This document shows positions 17,576 through 25,980 of a stretch of DNA of 64,000 bases, piece after piece. A model generated the notes under the pieces. It saw only the letters and a program-made list of their open reading frames with translations, made no database searches and was not told the origin of the DNA. Position 1 is the stretch's first letter; each line of letters begins with the position of its first letter. The translations under genes were made by a program, and so were the position numbers. Origin of the DNA: Hymenobacter jeongseonensis (GTDB lineage Bacteria > Bacteroidota > Bacteroidia > Cytophagales > Hymenobacteraceae); NCBI RefSeq assembly GCF_015694725.1, contig NZ_JADQDQ010000001.1, positions 62,001 through 126,000 of the forward strand. The letters are read 5' to 3'.

Positions 17576-18334
17576 TTAGGCAGGCTTTTGGGCAAGGGCG
17601 AACACGCTCACGCCCAGCGGCAGGTTGACGTGGCGGAGCAGCCGGTTTTCCAGCTTTACCCAGTGCAGGAGCAGGCTGTTGGCCGGGCCGGCAAAGTGGT
17701 GCAAATCGCCGGTAGCGCCGGGCTTGATTTCCGGGGAAGCCGGGCCCGACAGCAACCGCCGGCCCAGGCGCAAGGCCGCCGTGGGGAAGTACATGGCCGC
17801 GTTCCAAAACGAACTGCGCAGGGTGCGCAAGCCGGCGCGCTCCAGGGCGGCCACCAGCCCCTGGCGCGAGTAGCGACGAAAATGGTGGTTCACCACGTCG
17901 TGCTCGCTCCAGAGGTAGGCGTGGGCCGGCACAAACACCAGCAGCTGCCCGCCCGGCTTCAGCACCCGGGTCCATTCGCGCAAGGCTTTTTCTTCGTCCT
18001 CAATGTGTTCGAGCACATCGGAGGCAATTACGAGGTCGAACCGGGCATCTGCAAATTCCAGGGCAGCCCCGTCCATCACCGACACGTTGGGTACGTTGCG
18101 GGCCTGGGCCAACTCGATGGCGGGCGTGCTCACGTCGATGCCCGTGAGGTCAATGTAGCCCGCCGCGCGCAGGCGCTGCATGAGCGGGCCACCCGAGCAG
18201 CCAATTTCCAGAATAGCGGCCGTGCGGGGCAAATTCAGACTTTTGATGAGGTCATAAACCGCGTCGCGGCGGCTGGCAAACCACCAGTGCTGTTCCTCGA
18301 GTTGATGGTATTTGGCTTCGTAAGTCAGGTCCAT
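17576..18334 (-). CDS. Class I SAM-dependent methyltransferase
   Basis: This 252-residue methyltransferase has motif I at about 41-49 (ILEIGCSGG), an acidic loop GIDVSTPAIE, motif II FDLVIASDVLEHIEDEE and motif III LKPGGQLLVFVP. The N-terminal EEQHWWFASRRD pattern is common in methyltransferases of glycan and lipopolysaccharide clusters. It shares a strand with the GtrB-like gene 29 bp downstream, so the two are probably co-transcribed. The target could be a sugar or a polyprenyl-linked glycan. This is inferred from context only. The candidate promoter box ends 4 nt before the ATG. Confidence 0.9.
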   Translation of the reverse strand: MDLTYEAKYHQLEEQHWWFASRRDAVYDLIKSLNLPRTAAILEIGCSGGPLMQRLRAAGYIDLTGIDVSTPAIELAQARNVPNVSVMDGAALEFADARFDLVIASDVLEHIEDEEKALREWTRVLKPGGQLLVFVPAHAYLWSEHDVVNHHFRRYSRQGLVAALERAGLRTLRSSFWNAAMYFPTAALRLGRRLLSGPASPEIKPGATGDLHHFAGPANSLLLHWVKLENRLLRHVNLPLGVSVFALAQKPA

Positions 18335-18338
18335 TTTT

Positions 18339-18346
18339 CAAAAGTA
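18339..18346 (-). promoter_or_regulatory. Candidate -7 promoter box almost touching the start codon
   Basis: TACTTTTG on the minus strand is followed by AAAA and then the ATG at 18334. If used, transcription would start at or within a few bases of the start codon. Confidence 0.45.
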
Positions 18347-18424
18347 CACATTTGGGCGGGCCACGTTTCTGCTTATTTCCCGAACCGCCAAGACGCTCTT
18401 GACACTTAGCTCGGGGAAAACTGC

Positions 18425-19132
18425 TCAGCCTCGCAGTAGAATTTTAAGCAAGCTGTAGCCTTCCGAACTTAGCACGCCCAAGGGCATTTTGGAAAATACC
18501 ACCCCTTCTTTCAGACGAACCTCCACGGGCTGCACCCGGAGCCCCGGCTGGCGGGCACTCATGTAGAGAAACTCCAAATCGAACAGGTACCGCTTTGTTT
18601 GGCTGGATAAGAAAAGGGCTTTCCCGGCGTCGTTGAAGCCTTTGAGGCCACATTGGGTATCGCTCACCGGCAGGTGCAGCAGCTGCTTGGTCAGGAACCG
18701 GAGGGTGCGGGAGATGGCCACGCGGGCTGGGGGAACGTGCGAGTAATAGTTGCTGTCACGAATACCCGCCGCCACGTCGGTTTGGCCGGCGGCCAGCACC
18801 CGAAACAACTGGGCCATGCTGGTTTCCTCGTAGGGAAAATCAATGTCGGTAAACAGGCACAGCGGGTGCTTGCAGTGCTGCACGCCTGTGCGCAAGGCGT
18901 GGCCTTTGCCTTGGTTAAGCGCGTAGTCGACGTAGGTAAACTGCGGCAGGGCACGGCGAAGCTCCTCAATATTGGCCGCGCTCACGCCCTGGGCCGAACC
19001 ATCGTTTACCAGAATAATGTGCGGCTCCGCTTCGGGCAGGGCTTCTCGCAGCCGGGTTACGCTCGCGAGCAAATTGGTGGCCCAGCCCGGAATGGGGTTA
19101 TAACAGGGCAAGACCAAGTCAAATGACGTCAT
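18425..19132 (-). CDS. GT2 glycosyltransferase
   Basis: From the ATG at 19132 this is a 235-residue family 2 glycosyltransferase. It has LVLPCYNPIPGW at the N-terminus, LVNDGSAQGV, NQGKGHALRTG and FTDIDFPYEE as the DxD-type metal site. SDTQCGLKGFN and FLYMSARQPG follow, typical of dolichyl/undecaprenyl-phosphate sugar synthases. No C-terminal membrane helices are seen, unlike the neighbour at 16596. The 22 in-frame residues upstream to 19198 are Cys/Gly-rich and not family-like, so they are left out. It lies 90 bp upstream of the methyltransferase gene on the same strand and may belong to the same transcription unit. Confidence 0.9.
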   Translation of the reverse strand: MTSFDLVLPCYNPIPGWATNLLASVTRLREALPEAEPHIILVNDGSAQGVSAANIEELRRALPQFTYVDYALNQGKGHALRTGVQHCKHPLCLFTDIDFPYEETSMAQLFRVLAAGQTDVAAGIRDSNYYSHVPPARVAISRTLRFLTKQLLHLPVSDTQCGLKGFNDAGKALFLSSQTKRYLFDLEFLYMSARQPGLRVQPVEVRLKEGVVFSKMPLGVLSSEGYSLLKILLRG

Positions 19133-19351
19133 CAGCGAAGCGCGGCCGCAGGCAGAGCAGCCAGGAAGGGTTTTGAAGAACGCACTGCCATTCGGCAACT
19201 GCTAACACTGGTGCCAGGCCTGGGAAACCCCGCGGCAATGCCTGGCTTTTATTCTGACAAACAGTTACTTAACTTCTGCATCGAAATTTAGCTGTGCAAA
19301 GGTAAACAGCGGGTGCAGGACGCGGCCACTTGCCAGGGTTCCAGGCGGCCT

Positions 19352-20713
19352 TCACGGCGGCGACGGGCCGTAGAGCAGCAGGCGCTGCCCGCGCTGGGCG
19401 GTTTCGCCCGCCCAGATGGCCCGAATGATGTCGCCCTGCCCAGCAATATCGGCCCGGTACAGGCCCACCGGGCGGGGCGGCGCCTCCACGCCGCGAATGC
19501 CCGGCATCTGTAAGTACACGTTGGGGTCGAGCTGCTGAACACGGGCCGTGGCGTACACCAGCCACTCGTCGCGGTAGTCCGAGGGCTGGGTGGCAAACCA
19601 GGAAATCTCGTCGTAGCCCCAAATGCACGGCCACTGGCCCGGCTGGCCCGGCCGGGTACAGCGCCCCCAGTTGTCGAGCTCAACCAGGGCCGGCAACCGG
19701 CGCACCGCCCACCCACCGGGCGCCACGCCCCCGCCGCTGCGGCCAAAAATGGCGGCGTTACGGGCGTCGGAGGTAGCAATTTCGAGGCGGGCGCCGTGCG
19801 TGCCAGCGCGCACAGTGTCGTTTTCGGTGGCACGCAGTGGGTAGCTGTGAAAGTCAAAAAGTAGCTGCCGGGCCGAATCGGGCAGCGGGCGTTGGGGGTC
19901 GGGGTCGTAGTACTCGCTGTGGGTGTGGGCGTCGCAGAGCACGAAGCCCCGGTTGCGGGTGCGGGCGTAGGCGCGCACCCGCTGCAGCATGCTCCACCAG
20001 CCATGGTGGCCGGCGTCGCGCTTGTCCATCAGCATCACCTGTCCGAAATGGATGGCCTCGCAGCCGGCATCGAGCTGGCGGCGGGCGCAGCAGTAAAACC
20101 AGAGCTGGGTTTCGGTGCGGCTCATGTCGGGGATGCCCGGGGCCTCGCCGGGCGGGCGGCTGTCCCAACGGTAGCCGTCGATTTCCTTCACGTTAAAATA
20201 GCCCGGGTACACCATGTCGGCGAGGCGGAAATTACGCGTGGGCACGGCCACGGTGTCTTCGCCAAACTCGGCGCGGGCGGCGTTGGGCACGCGCAGGTTG
20301 TTGACTTGCGCGTAGACAATTTCAAAAATGGCCCCTTGCACCACCATGCCCGGCTGCACCCGGTGCAGTTCGGCCACAATGCGGCGCAGGGTATCGAAGG
20401 CCGCTCGCTCCTGGACGGCGTTTTCGGGCGTGTACCAAAAGCCGCCGACCCGACCCGCAAAGCGTGCGCCCGCCGAGCCGGCCCACGCTGCAAAAGCTTG
20501 GCGCTCAGCCGGCGGCAGGCCATGAATCCCCTGCACGGTGATGGAGCGCGACAAAAAATGCCGCACCAACGAGTCGGAAAGAACCACGCGGGGCGGGCCC
20601 GTGCCAGCCACTGGCTGTGCGGCCGCCGGCACGCTCAGTCCCCTGCTTAGACCCAGCAGCAAAGCCCAATAGTGCCACAAGGGCCGTGAATAAAAATGGA
20701 GAAGGCAAGGCAT
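19352..20713 (-). CDS. Hypothetical secreted protein, possibly TIM-barrel
   Basis: This 453-residue protein is not one I recognise. An N-terminal hydrophobic segment ending around VPAAAQ reads as a signal peptide. The mature sequence alternates predicted strands and helices, with acidic or His residues at strand ends (FEIVYAQ, IHFGQVMLMDKRD, FVLCDAHTH, LLFDFHSYP, LVELDNWG). This is the pattern of a barrel-type hydrolase. Aromatic-rich loops (WFYCCARR, GWWSML, WGYDEISWF) would suit carbohydrate binding. It is flanked by glycan genes and diverges from the membrane transferase gene at 20899. A glycoside-hydrolase-like role is a guess from fold and context. Confidence 0.78.
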   Translation of the reverse strand: MPCLLHFYSRPLWHYWALLLGLSRGLSVPAAAQPVAGTGPPRVVLSDSLVRHFLSRSITVQGIHGLPPAERQAFAAWAGSAGARFAGRVGGFWYTPENAVQERAAFDTLRRIVAELHRVQPGMVVQGAIFEIVYAQVNNLRVPNAARAEFGEDTVAVPTRNFRLADMVYPGYFNVKEIDGYRWDSRPPGEAPGIPDMSRTETQLWFYCCARRQLDAGCEAIHFGQVMLMDKRDAGHHGWWSMLQRVRAYARTRNRGFVLCDAHTHSEYYDPDPQRPLPDSARQLLFDFHSYPLRATENDTVRAGTHGARLEIATSDARNAAIFGRSGGGVAPGGWAVRRLPALVELDNWGRCTRPGQPGQWPCIWGYDEISWFATQPSDYRDEWLVYATARVQQLDPNVYLQMPGIRGVEAPPRPVGLYRADIAGQGDIIRAIWAGETAQRGQRLLLYGPSPP

Positions 20714-20827
20714 TACAGGAGCAGAGAAGGAGGCGCGGGCTCGTTATAACGCAAATCCGACCCAAAAGCTGCTACTGACAAGCTCGTTTTAGCGGCAAAC
20801 GCCGGGTATTGCCAGCGCTAAAATGTA

Positions 20828-20835
20828 TACTTTTG
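20828..20835 (+). promoter_or_regulatory. Candidate -7 promoter box for cassette copy 1
   Basis: TACTTTTG matches TAnnTTTG. A TTG lies 16 nt upstream (20809-20811), slightly closer than usual. It sits about 64 bp before the proposed TTG start at 20899, which argues against any start further upstream. Confidence 0.5.
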
Positions 20836-20898
20836 CCAAGTTATTCAATAAGCCCACGCCTAGCTTTGTCCTTGTTTTCATTCGCTACGTCGAACCCC

Positions 20899-22458
20899 TT
20901 GTTGAAACTTTCCCGCCCTTACCACGTGGCGGCGGCCGTTTTATTAGCAATAGCGGCGGCCTGTCTTTTTGGGCCTTACCTCTGGATGCTGCCCGAAGGC
21001 ACGCACGTATGGCCGCAGACGGACCGGCTTTCGCTGGCCGTCAATTTTTACGATTTTGAGTTTGATTTTTGGCACCCGCGCACGTCGTCGCTGGAATCCA
21101 TCGGGGGCATTACGGGCGTGGAGTTTCCCATTCAGCCTTACCTGGCGGCGTTGGGCGGGCTGATTTTTGGACGCGACAACATCGTGGCCGTCTTTCGGGG
21201 GCTCGATGTGGCGATGGCCGTGCTTGGGTTCTGGTACTTGTTTCGGATTGTGTTTGAGCGGACTGGCAACTTTGCCGCCGGTTTGCTGCCGGGCGCTTTT
21301 CTGCTTACGGCGCCCACCTACGCGTTTTACGCGGGCAGCACCTTGCCCGACCCGTTCAGCTTGTCGCTCACGTTTGCGGGCTACTACTACTGGTTGCGCT
21401 ATTTCGATACCTCCAATCGGTTTGCGGATTTGCTGTGGGCACTGGCGGTGTTGATTCTGGCGGCACTTATCAAAACCACATGCGCGCTGCACCTGGGGGC
21501 GGTGGCGGGCATCACCCTGCTCTACGCTTTTCTGGAGCCCAACCGCTTCACCCATTGGCAGCGGCTGCAGTTTCTCGGCACGCTGGGGGTTGGGCTGGCC
21601 TTGCTCATCGGGTTTTACTTGCACAACACCCACCTCAACGAGGAGTACCAATCTCAGCAATTCCTGGCCGTGCCCAAGCCGGCCGAAGGCGTGGAAACCT
21701 GGCACGAGTACCTGCGTGTGGTCAAAGAAACTTGGTGGTTCGAATACCTGACGCGCACGCAATACCGCATTTTGTTGGTGTGTTCGGTGGTTTGCGTGGC
21801 ACTGGTGTACCGCAGCTGGCGGCTGCACTTGCGGCTGCTGATGCTGTTGCTGGCCACGCTGGCTATAGCGTTTCTCTTCTACCAATTGATGGGGGCCCAG
21901 CTGGCGGTGCACGACTATTACGTCATCTGCTCGTTTTTGCCGCCGGTGGTGCTGGCCGTGGTTATGGCCTTGGTGCTGGTGGCGCCGCTGGTGCGGCGGC
22001 CGTGGCTGCGCTATGCCTTTTCGGGAGGGCTGCTGGTACTCTCGGGCTACTTGGTGCACAGCAGCTTTGGGCAACTGGCCGGCCGCATGAGCGATGACCA
22101 CCCGCCGGTCAGCATCGGCTATACACACCGCTGGATGCGCGGCGGCGCGGACTTGCTGGCCAAGGCCGGGGTGCCCCAGAAAGCGTTGGTACTGGTGCTG
22201 GAAGACTACTCGCCCAACATGGCGCTGGTGTTTTTTGACCGGCGCGGGCGCAACATGGCCACCTACCTGCCCGATACCAAGCTGGGCGCCATTGTGGAGT
22301 ACATGTCGGCCTTTGGGCTGGAATATGTTATTATGAAGCAGAAAGCCTACCAGCGGCTGCAGCCGGAGCGCGCCGCCCTGCTCGAGAACTTTGCCCCCGT
22401 GGTCGAACAGCAGGTAGTAGTGCTGCGGCGGCTTCATCCCGAACAACGCGCGTGGTAA
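20899..22458 (+). CDS. Membrane glycosyltransferase-like protein, cassette copy 1 (A1)
   Basis: This multispanning protein of about 519 residues has a TTG start. Its N-terminus (LSRPYHVAAAVLLA) aligns with that of the paralogue at 23804, and no ATG is available before a long conserved stretch. About ten hydrophobic helices follow. The first periplasmic loop has TDRLSLAVNFYDFEFDFWHP and SIGGITGVEFPIQPYLAALG, a layout seen in GT39/ArnT-like GT-C transferases that use polyprenyl-linked sugars. LPDPFSLSLTFAGYYYWLR and a periplasmic C-terminal domain complete it. It is the first gene of a three-gene unit repeated immediately downstream. The catalytic activity is inferred from topology. Confidence 0.88.
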   Translation: MLKLSRPYHVAAAVLLAIAAACLFGPYLWMLPEGTHVWPQTDRLSLAVNFYDFEFDFWHPRTSSLESIGGITGVEFPIQPYLAALGGLIFGRDNIVAVFRGLDVAMAVLGFWYLFRIVFERTGNFAAGLLPGAFLLTAPTYAFYAGSTLPDPFSLSLTFAGYYYWLRYFDTSNRFADLLWALAVLILAALIKTTCALHLGAVAGITLLYAFLEPNRFTHWQRLQFLGTLGVGLALLIGFYLHNTHLNEEYQSQQFLAVPKPAEGVETWHEYLRVVKETWWFEYLTRTQYRILLVCSVVCVALVYRSWRLHLRLLMLLLATLAIAFLFYQLMGAQLAVHDYYVICSFLPPVVLAVVMALVLVAPLVRRPWLRYAFSGGLLVLSGYLVHSSFGQLAGRMSDDHPPVSIGYTHRWMRGGADLLAKAGVPQKALVLVLEDYSPNMALVFFDRRGRNMATYLPDTKLGAIVEYMSAFGLEYVIMKQKAYQRLQPERAALLENFAPVVEQQVVVLRRLHPEQRAW

Positions 22459-22514
22459 TGCAAGGCGGCAACACTTTTATGCAAATTCCAATGAGCTGCC
22501 GGGGCGGGGCACTG

Positions 22515-23069
22515 ATGCGCCGCTGGGGCCGGCTGGCGGGCCTGGCGCTGCTGCTGGGCCTGAGCCAGTGCCGGGCGCGCACCGACGACCCGGACGTGGT
22601 GCGCGAACACGTCATTTTCGAAAACGACTTCGAGCAAATGCCTGGCTGGCTGCCCGTGCCCGATTCGTCGCTCACCACCGAGCGCGCCCATTCCGGCCGT
22701 TACTCGGTAAGAGTGGACAAGAAACACCCGTTTTCGGTCACCTACCGCCTCACCCTGCGCGACGGCTTCAGCAAGCGGCCGCGCCGGCTGCGGCTCAGCG
22801 CCTGGGCCTGGGTGGAGGGCCCCTTGGAGGAAGGCCGCCTGATTTTCCTGCTCAACCCGCCCAACGCGGTCGAGGGCATGCCAGCCATCTTTTCCACCCA
22901 CCTTTTTCTGGCAGATAAGTGGCCTTACAAGCGGTGGACATACATTAGCCGCGACATTAACCTGCCGCCCGAGATTGCCTCGGATGCCCAGATTGTGGTG
23001 TTTCTCTGGCATTTCAGCGCCAACCACCCGCTGTATGCCGACGACTGGAAGCTAACTGAAATTCGCTAA
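22515..23069 (+). CDS. Lipoprotein with jelly-roll-like domain, cassette copy 1 (B1)
   Basis: This 184-residue lipoprotein has a basic N-terminus, a hydrophobic run and the lipobox LSQC at about residues 16-19, so it is probably acylated and exported. The mature domain opens with ENDFEQMPGWLPVPDSSL, continues TTERAHSGRYSVRVDKKHP, and ends with an ADDWKLTEIR strand. This strand pattern resembles carbohydrate-binding jelly rolls, but no family is certain. It follows A1 by 56 bp. Its closest relative in the window is B2 at 25369, which shares KHPxSVTYR and LSAWAWV. The ATG at 22515 is chosen because it gives a clean lipoprotein signal; the frame extends upstream to 22452. Confidence 0.85.
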   Translation: MRRWGRLAGLALLLGLSQCRARTDDPDVVREHVIFENDFEQMPGWLPVPDSSLTTERAHSGRYSVRVDKKHPFSVTYRLTLRDGFSKRPRRLRLSAWAWVEGPLEEGRLIFLLNPPNAVEGMPAIFSTHLFLADKWPYKRWTYISRDINLPPEIASDAQIVVFLWHFSANHPLYADDWKLTEIR

Positions 23070-23109
23070 CCAACCTCCTTGCCTATTCCCTGCTTTTCTT
23101 TTTTCTCCT

Positions 23110-23676
23110 ATGAATAATGTAGTTTCTTACGGCCGGCGGTTGGCGCTACTCGGCTTGCTTGCCTTAGTGGCCCCGGCCTGCAGCACCGACAAAGGCGCCG
23201 CGGCTGATAGCGCCACGGTGGTGCACAACGACTTTGATAATCTGGCGGGCTGGCTGGGCGCGGCGCCCACGCCCACGCTCACGACGGAGAAAGCGCACTC
23301 GGGCCAGTATGCCATCAAGGTGGATGCCAACAACGAGTTCAGCCTGGGCTTCAGTAGCACGCTAGGCAATTTGCAGGGGGTTCGCATCAATAAGCTGAAA
23401 CTGACGGCCTGGGTATTTGTGCCCAACGGCAACGCCACGGCGCTGCTGGTAACCCACGTCGGCGACCAGCCCCCCGCTACCAAGCCCGTGCTCTGGGATG
23501 GCTTCGATGTGACGCAGGCCGTGGGCAATAAGTACAACCAATGGGTGGAAATCAGCAAGGTGGTGGAAATTCCAAAAAACGCCACAGCCACTGACAACAT
23601 CGGCTTCTTCTTGTGGCGCACTTCGGTCGACCAGCCCGTTTACCTCGACGATTTCTCGGTCAGCATCGTGAAGTAA
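23110..23676 (+). CDS. Lipoprotein with jelly-roll-like domain, cassette copy 1 (C1)
   Basis: This 188-residue lipoprotein has the hydrophobic segment LALLGLLALVAPAC, with the lipobox Cys at about 24. The mature domain has the same plan as B1: HNDFDNLAGWL, TTEKAHSGQYAIKVDANNEF, a central KLTAWVFVP strand and QPVYLDDFSVSIVK at the end. It is closer to C2 at 25981 than to B1, sharing DANxExSL, LWxG and FFLWRT/IFLWRT. It lies 40 bp after B1 and ends 128 bp before A2. Function is unknown. Periplasmic or cell-surface glycan binding is a reasonable inference from fold type and neighbours. Confidence 0.85.
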   Translation: MNNVVSYGRRLALLGLLALVAPACSTDKGAAADSATVVHNDFDNLAGWLGAAPTPTLTTEKAHSGQYAIKVDANNEFSLGFSSTLGNLQGVRINKLKLTAWVFVPNGNATALLVTHVGDQPPATKPVLWDGFDVTQAVGNKYNQWVEISKVVEIPKNATATDNIGFFLWRTSVDQPVYLDDFSVSIVK

Positions 23677-23750
23677 CCCTCGGGCAGTGGCAGGCCGGGA
23701 CCGAGCCCCGTCCCCCGGCGCAGGTGCCGGCCCCTAGTTTTGTTTGCCAC

Positions 23751-23779
23751 TTGCCCTAGCGACCTCTCCTTTAGTTTTG
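23751..23779 (+). promoter_or_regulatory. Candidate promoter for cassette copy 2
   Basis: A TTG (23751-23753) and a TAGTTTTG box (23772-23779) are separated by 18 nt, a good fit to Bacteroidota promoters, 24 bp before the ATG at 23804. A second TAGTTTTG lies at 23735-23742. Confidence 0.55.
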
Positions 23780-23803
23780 CGTTCCTTCCTTTCCGATACC
23801 CTG

Positions 23804-25354
23804 ATGCGGCCCCTGCGGTCCCGGCCCTACCACGTGGCCGCGGCGCTGCTATTTGTGGTGGTGGCGGCTGTGTATTACCTGCCCTACCTGCACGCCTTGC
23901 CCACCGGCATCCACACCTGGGCGCAGTCTGACCGGCTGTCGCTGGCCCTGAATTTTTACGATTACGGGCTTCCCTTTCTTACTCCGCGCACCTCGTCGCT
24001 GGTGTCCATTGGCGGTGTTACGGGGGTAGAGTTTCCAATTCAGGCCTATCTGGCGGCCCTAGGCGGCGTGGTGTTTGGCCGGAACAGCATCGTGCCCTTG
24101 TTTCGCCTACTGGATGTGGCCATGACGGTGACGGGTTTTTTTTACCTGTTCCGGCTGGTATTTGAGCGCACCAACCACTTTGTAGCCGGCCTGGTGCCCG
24201 GAGCTTTCCTTCTGGCCTCGCCATTCTACGCCTTCTACGCCGGCAGCTTTCTGCCTGACCCGTTTAGTCTGAGTCTGAGTTTTATCGGCTATTACTACTG
24301 GTTCCGTTTTTTCGAGAACCGGCAGTTCCCAGACTTGCGCCTGGCCCTGCTGGTGCTCACGCTGGCCGGCCTGGTAAAAACCACTACGGCCCTGCACCTG
24401 GGGGCGGTGGTGGGCATTACCCTGCTGTGGGCTTTTCTGGAGCCGGCCTTGCTGCTGCCCAGGCACCGGCGCCATTTTCTGTTGTGGGCCGGGGTGGGCT
24501 TTGGGGCCATTGTCGCCTTTTTCCTGCACAATCAGTACCTCAACAACACCTACCGCTCGTGGCAGTTCCTCTCGTCCATCAACCCTATTTTGGACCCGGA
24601 GACGCAGCACGACATTGTGCAGTCGGTGCGCACCAATTGGCTGGCCGAATACGCCACCACCACCCAGTACCGCACGCTGGCGGTATGCGGCGGGCTGCTG
24701 CTCGTTTTTCTGCGGCCCAACCTGCGCCGCTACCTGCCCCTGACCCTGCTGCTGCTGGCCTCCGTCGTCATCGCCTACCTGTTTGTGCAGTTGATGGGCA
24801 GCAGTCTGGGCGTCCACGACTATTACCTGATATGCTCCTTTATTCCGCCGGCCGTGCTGCTGTTGGTGCTGGCCTTGCTCAACGTGGGCAAGTACACCGG
24901 GCCCGTTCGCTACGCTACTAGCGTGGGACTGGCGGCACTGGTGCTGTTTCTGGGTGCCACCGGTTACAAGCGCCTGAACCGCCGCATGAGCGACGACTAC
25001 CCGCCTTTTTCGCAGTACTACACCCACCTGTGGATGCGGGGCGGCGCCGAGCAGCTCCAACGGGCCGGCGTTCCGCAAACGGCCACTATTCTGGTAATTA
25101 ACGAAGCCGTCAACACCGGGCAGGTCTACTTTGACCGGCGCGGGGTGGCCTGGCAGCCGGGAGAAATGGGCGAGATTACGGCGGAAGAATGCCTCAACCG
25201 CATGGCCGCCGACAGCCTCGACTACTTGGTGATGCCTCCCGCAGTCTACGCCCAACTGGCGCCCCAGCACGCGGCTTTTGCCGCCGGCTTCGAGCAGGTT
25301 GGGCGGGAGCCGGGCGTTGTGCTGCGCCGCCGCGACCGTCGCCGCCCGTGGTAA
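23804..25354 (+). CDS. Membrane glycosyltransferase-like protein, cassette copy 2 (A2)
   Basis: This 516-residue paralogue of A1 is nearly the same length, with the same helix pattern. Shared landmarks include RPYHVAAA at the N-terminus, SDRLSLALNFYDYGLPF, SIGGVTGVEFPIQAYLAALGG, VAGLVPGAFLL, FYAGSFLPDPFSLSLSF and the C-terminal MSDDYPPFSQYYTHLWMRGGAEQL. The ATG at 23804 is preferred over in-frame upstream codons because the N-terminus then matches A1 and follows the promoter box. The proteins differ throughout, so the duplication is old or the copies have specialised. As with A1, a GT-C transferase acting on polyprenyl-linked sugars at the periplasmic face is inferred. Confidence 0.9.
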   Translation: MRPLRSRPYHVAAALLFVVVAAVYYLPYLHALPTGIHTWAQSDRLSLALNFYDYGLPFLTPRTSSLVSIGGVTGVEFPIQAYLAALGGVVFGRNSIVPLFRLLDVAMTVTGFFYLFRLVFERTNHFVAGLVPGAFLLASPFYAFYAGSFLPDPFSLSLSFIGYYYWFRFFENRQFPDLRLALLVLTLAGLVKTTTALHLGAVVGITLLWAFLEPALLLPRHRRHFLLWAGVGFGAIVAFFLHNQYLNNTYRSWQFLSSINPILDPETQHDIVQSVRTNWLAEYATTTQYRTLAVCGGLLLVFLRPNLRRYLPLTLLLLASVVIAYLFVQLMGSSLGVHDYYLICSFIPPAVLLLVLALLNVGKYTGPVRYATSVGLAALVLFLGATGYKRLNRRMSDDYPPFSQYYTHLWMRGGAEQLQRAGVPQTATILVINEAVNTGQVYFDRRGVAWQPGEMGEITAEECLNRMAADSLDYLVMPPAVYAQLAPQHAAFAAGFEQVGREPGVVLRRRDRRRPW

Positions 25355-25368
25355 CCGGTTTTTATCTG

Positions 25369-25950
25369 ATGACACACGCCAGCCGCATGCTCTTATTTGC
25401 CAAACCTTGCCGGGCCGCCGCGCTGGCGCTTGTCGGCCTACTGGGCCTGGCCGGGTGCCAGCCCAGCGCTGGCCGCCAGCCAGTGCAGCCCCGGGTGCTG
25501 ATGCAGACCGGCTTCGAGGAACTGGCCAGCTGGCTCCCCGAGCCGCACGCCAGCCTCACCACCGAAAAAGCCTACGCGGGCAAATTCGCCATCCGCGTCG
25601 ATTCGAAACACCCGTATTCGGTTACCTACCGCATGCTGCTGAGCAAGCTTAGCCCGCACCACCGCCCCCGGCGCATAACCCTGAGTGCCTGGGCGTGGGT
25701 GCCCGGCCCCGAAGCCGATGCCCGCTTCGTGCTGTCCATTGCTCCTGCCGGCGACCCAGACCATCCGTTCTTCACCAAATACGTTTTTCTGGCCGATAGC
25801 CGCCCTTTTGGGGAGTGGAAGCCGGTGAGCCGAAGCCTGGACCTGCCCGCCGACCTGCCGTCGAGCAGCGTGCTCGTTGTTTATATGTGGCAAGCCGGCT
25901 CGCCGGTCCCGGTGTATGCCGACGACCTGCGCATCACCGAGCTTTGGTAG
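25369..25950 (+). CDS. Lipoprotein with jelly-roll-like domain, cassette copy 2 (B2)
   Basis: This 193-residue lipoprotein has a lipobox LAGC at about residues 27-30 after a hydrophobic run LALVGLLGLAGC. The mature domain starts QTGFEELASWLPEPHASL, continues TTEKAYAGKFAIRVDSKHP and YSVTYR, and ends in YADDLRITELW. It pairs with B1 in position and sequence (KHPYSVTYR, LSAWAWVPGP, KYVFLADSRPFGEW against THLFLADKWPYKRW). It begins 14 bp after the A2 stop, much closer than B1 to A1. A second ATG at 25387 is possible. Confidence 0.86.
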   Translation: MTHASRMLLFAKPCRAAALALVGLLGLAGCQPSAGRQPVQPRVLMQTGFEELASWLPEPHASLTTEKAYAGKFAIRVDSKHPYSVTYRMLLSKLSPHHRPRRITLSAWAWVPGPEADARFVLSIAPAGDPDHPFFTKYVFLADSRPFGEWKPVSRSLDLPADLPSSSVLVVYMWQAGSPVPVYADDLRITELW

Positions 25951-25980
25951 CCCATCACCCGTTTTTTGCCTGCGATTTCG

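Noticed and set aside
16596..17975. 459-codon reading of the GtrB-like gene
   Set aside because: The first 140 or so residues are low-complexity and overlap the methyltransferase gene. The GT2 fold begins at the GTG at 17546.
20944..22446. 500-codon minus-strand open frame
   Set aside because: It lies opposite the membrane protein A1 and is rich in Gln, His and Arg, as expected for antisense of hydrophobic GC-rich codons.
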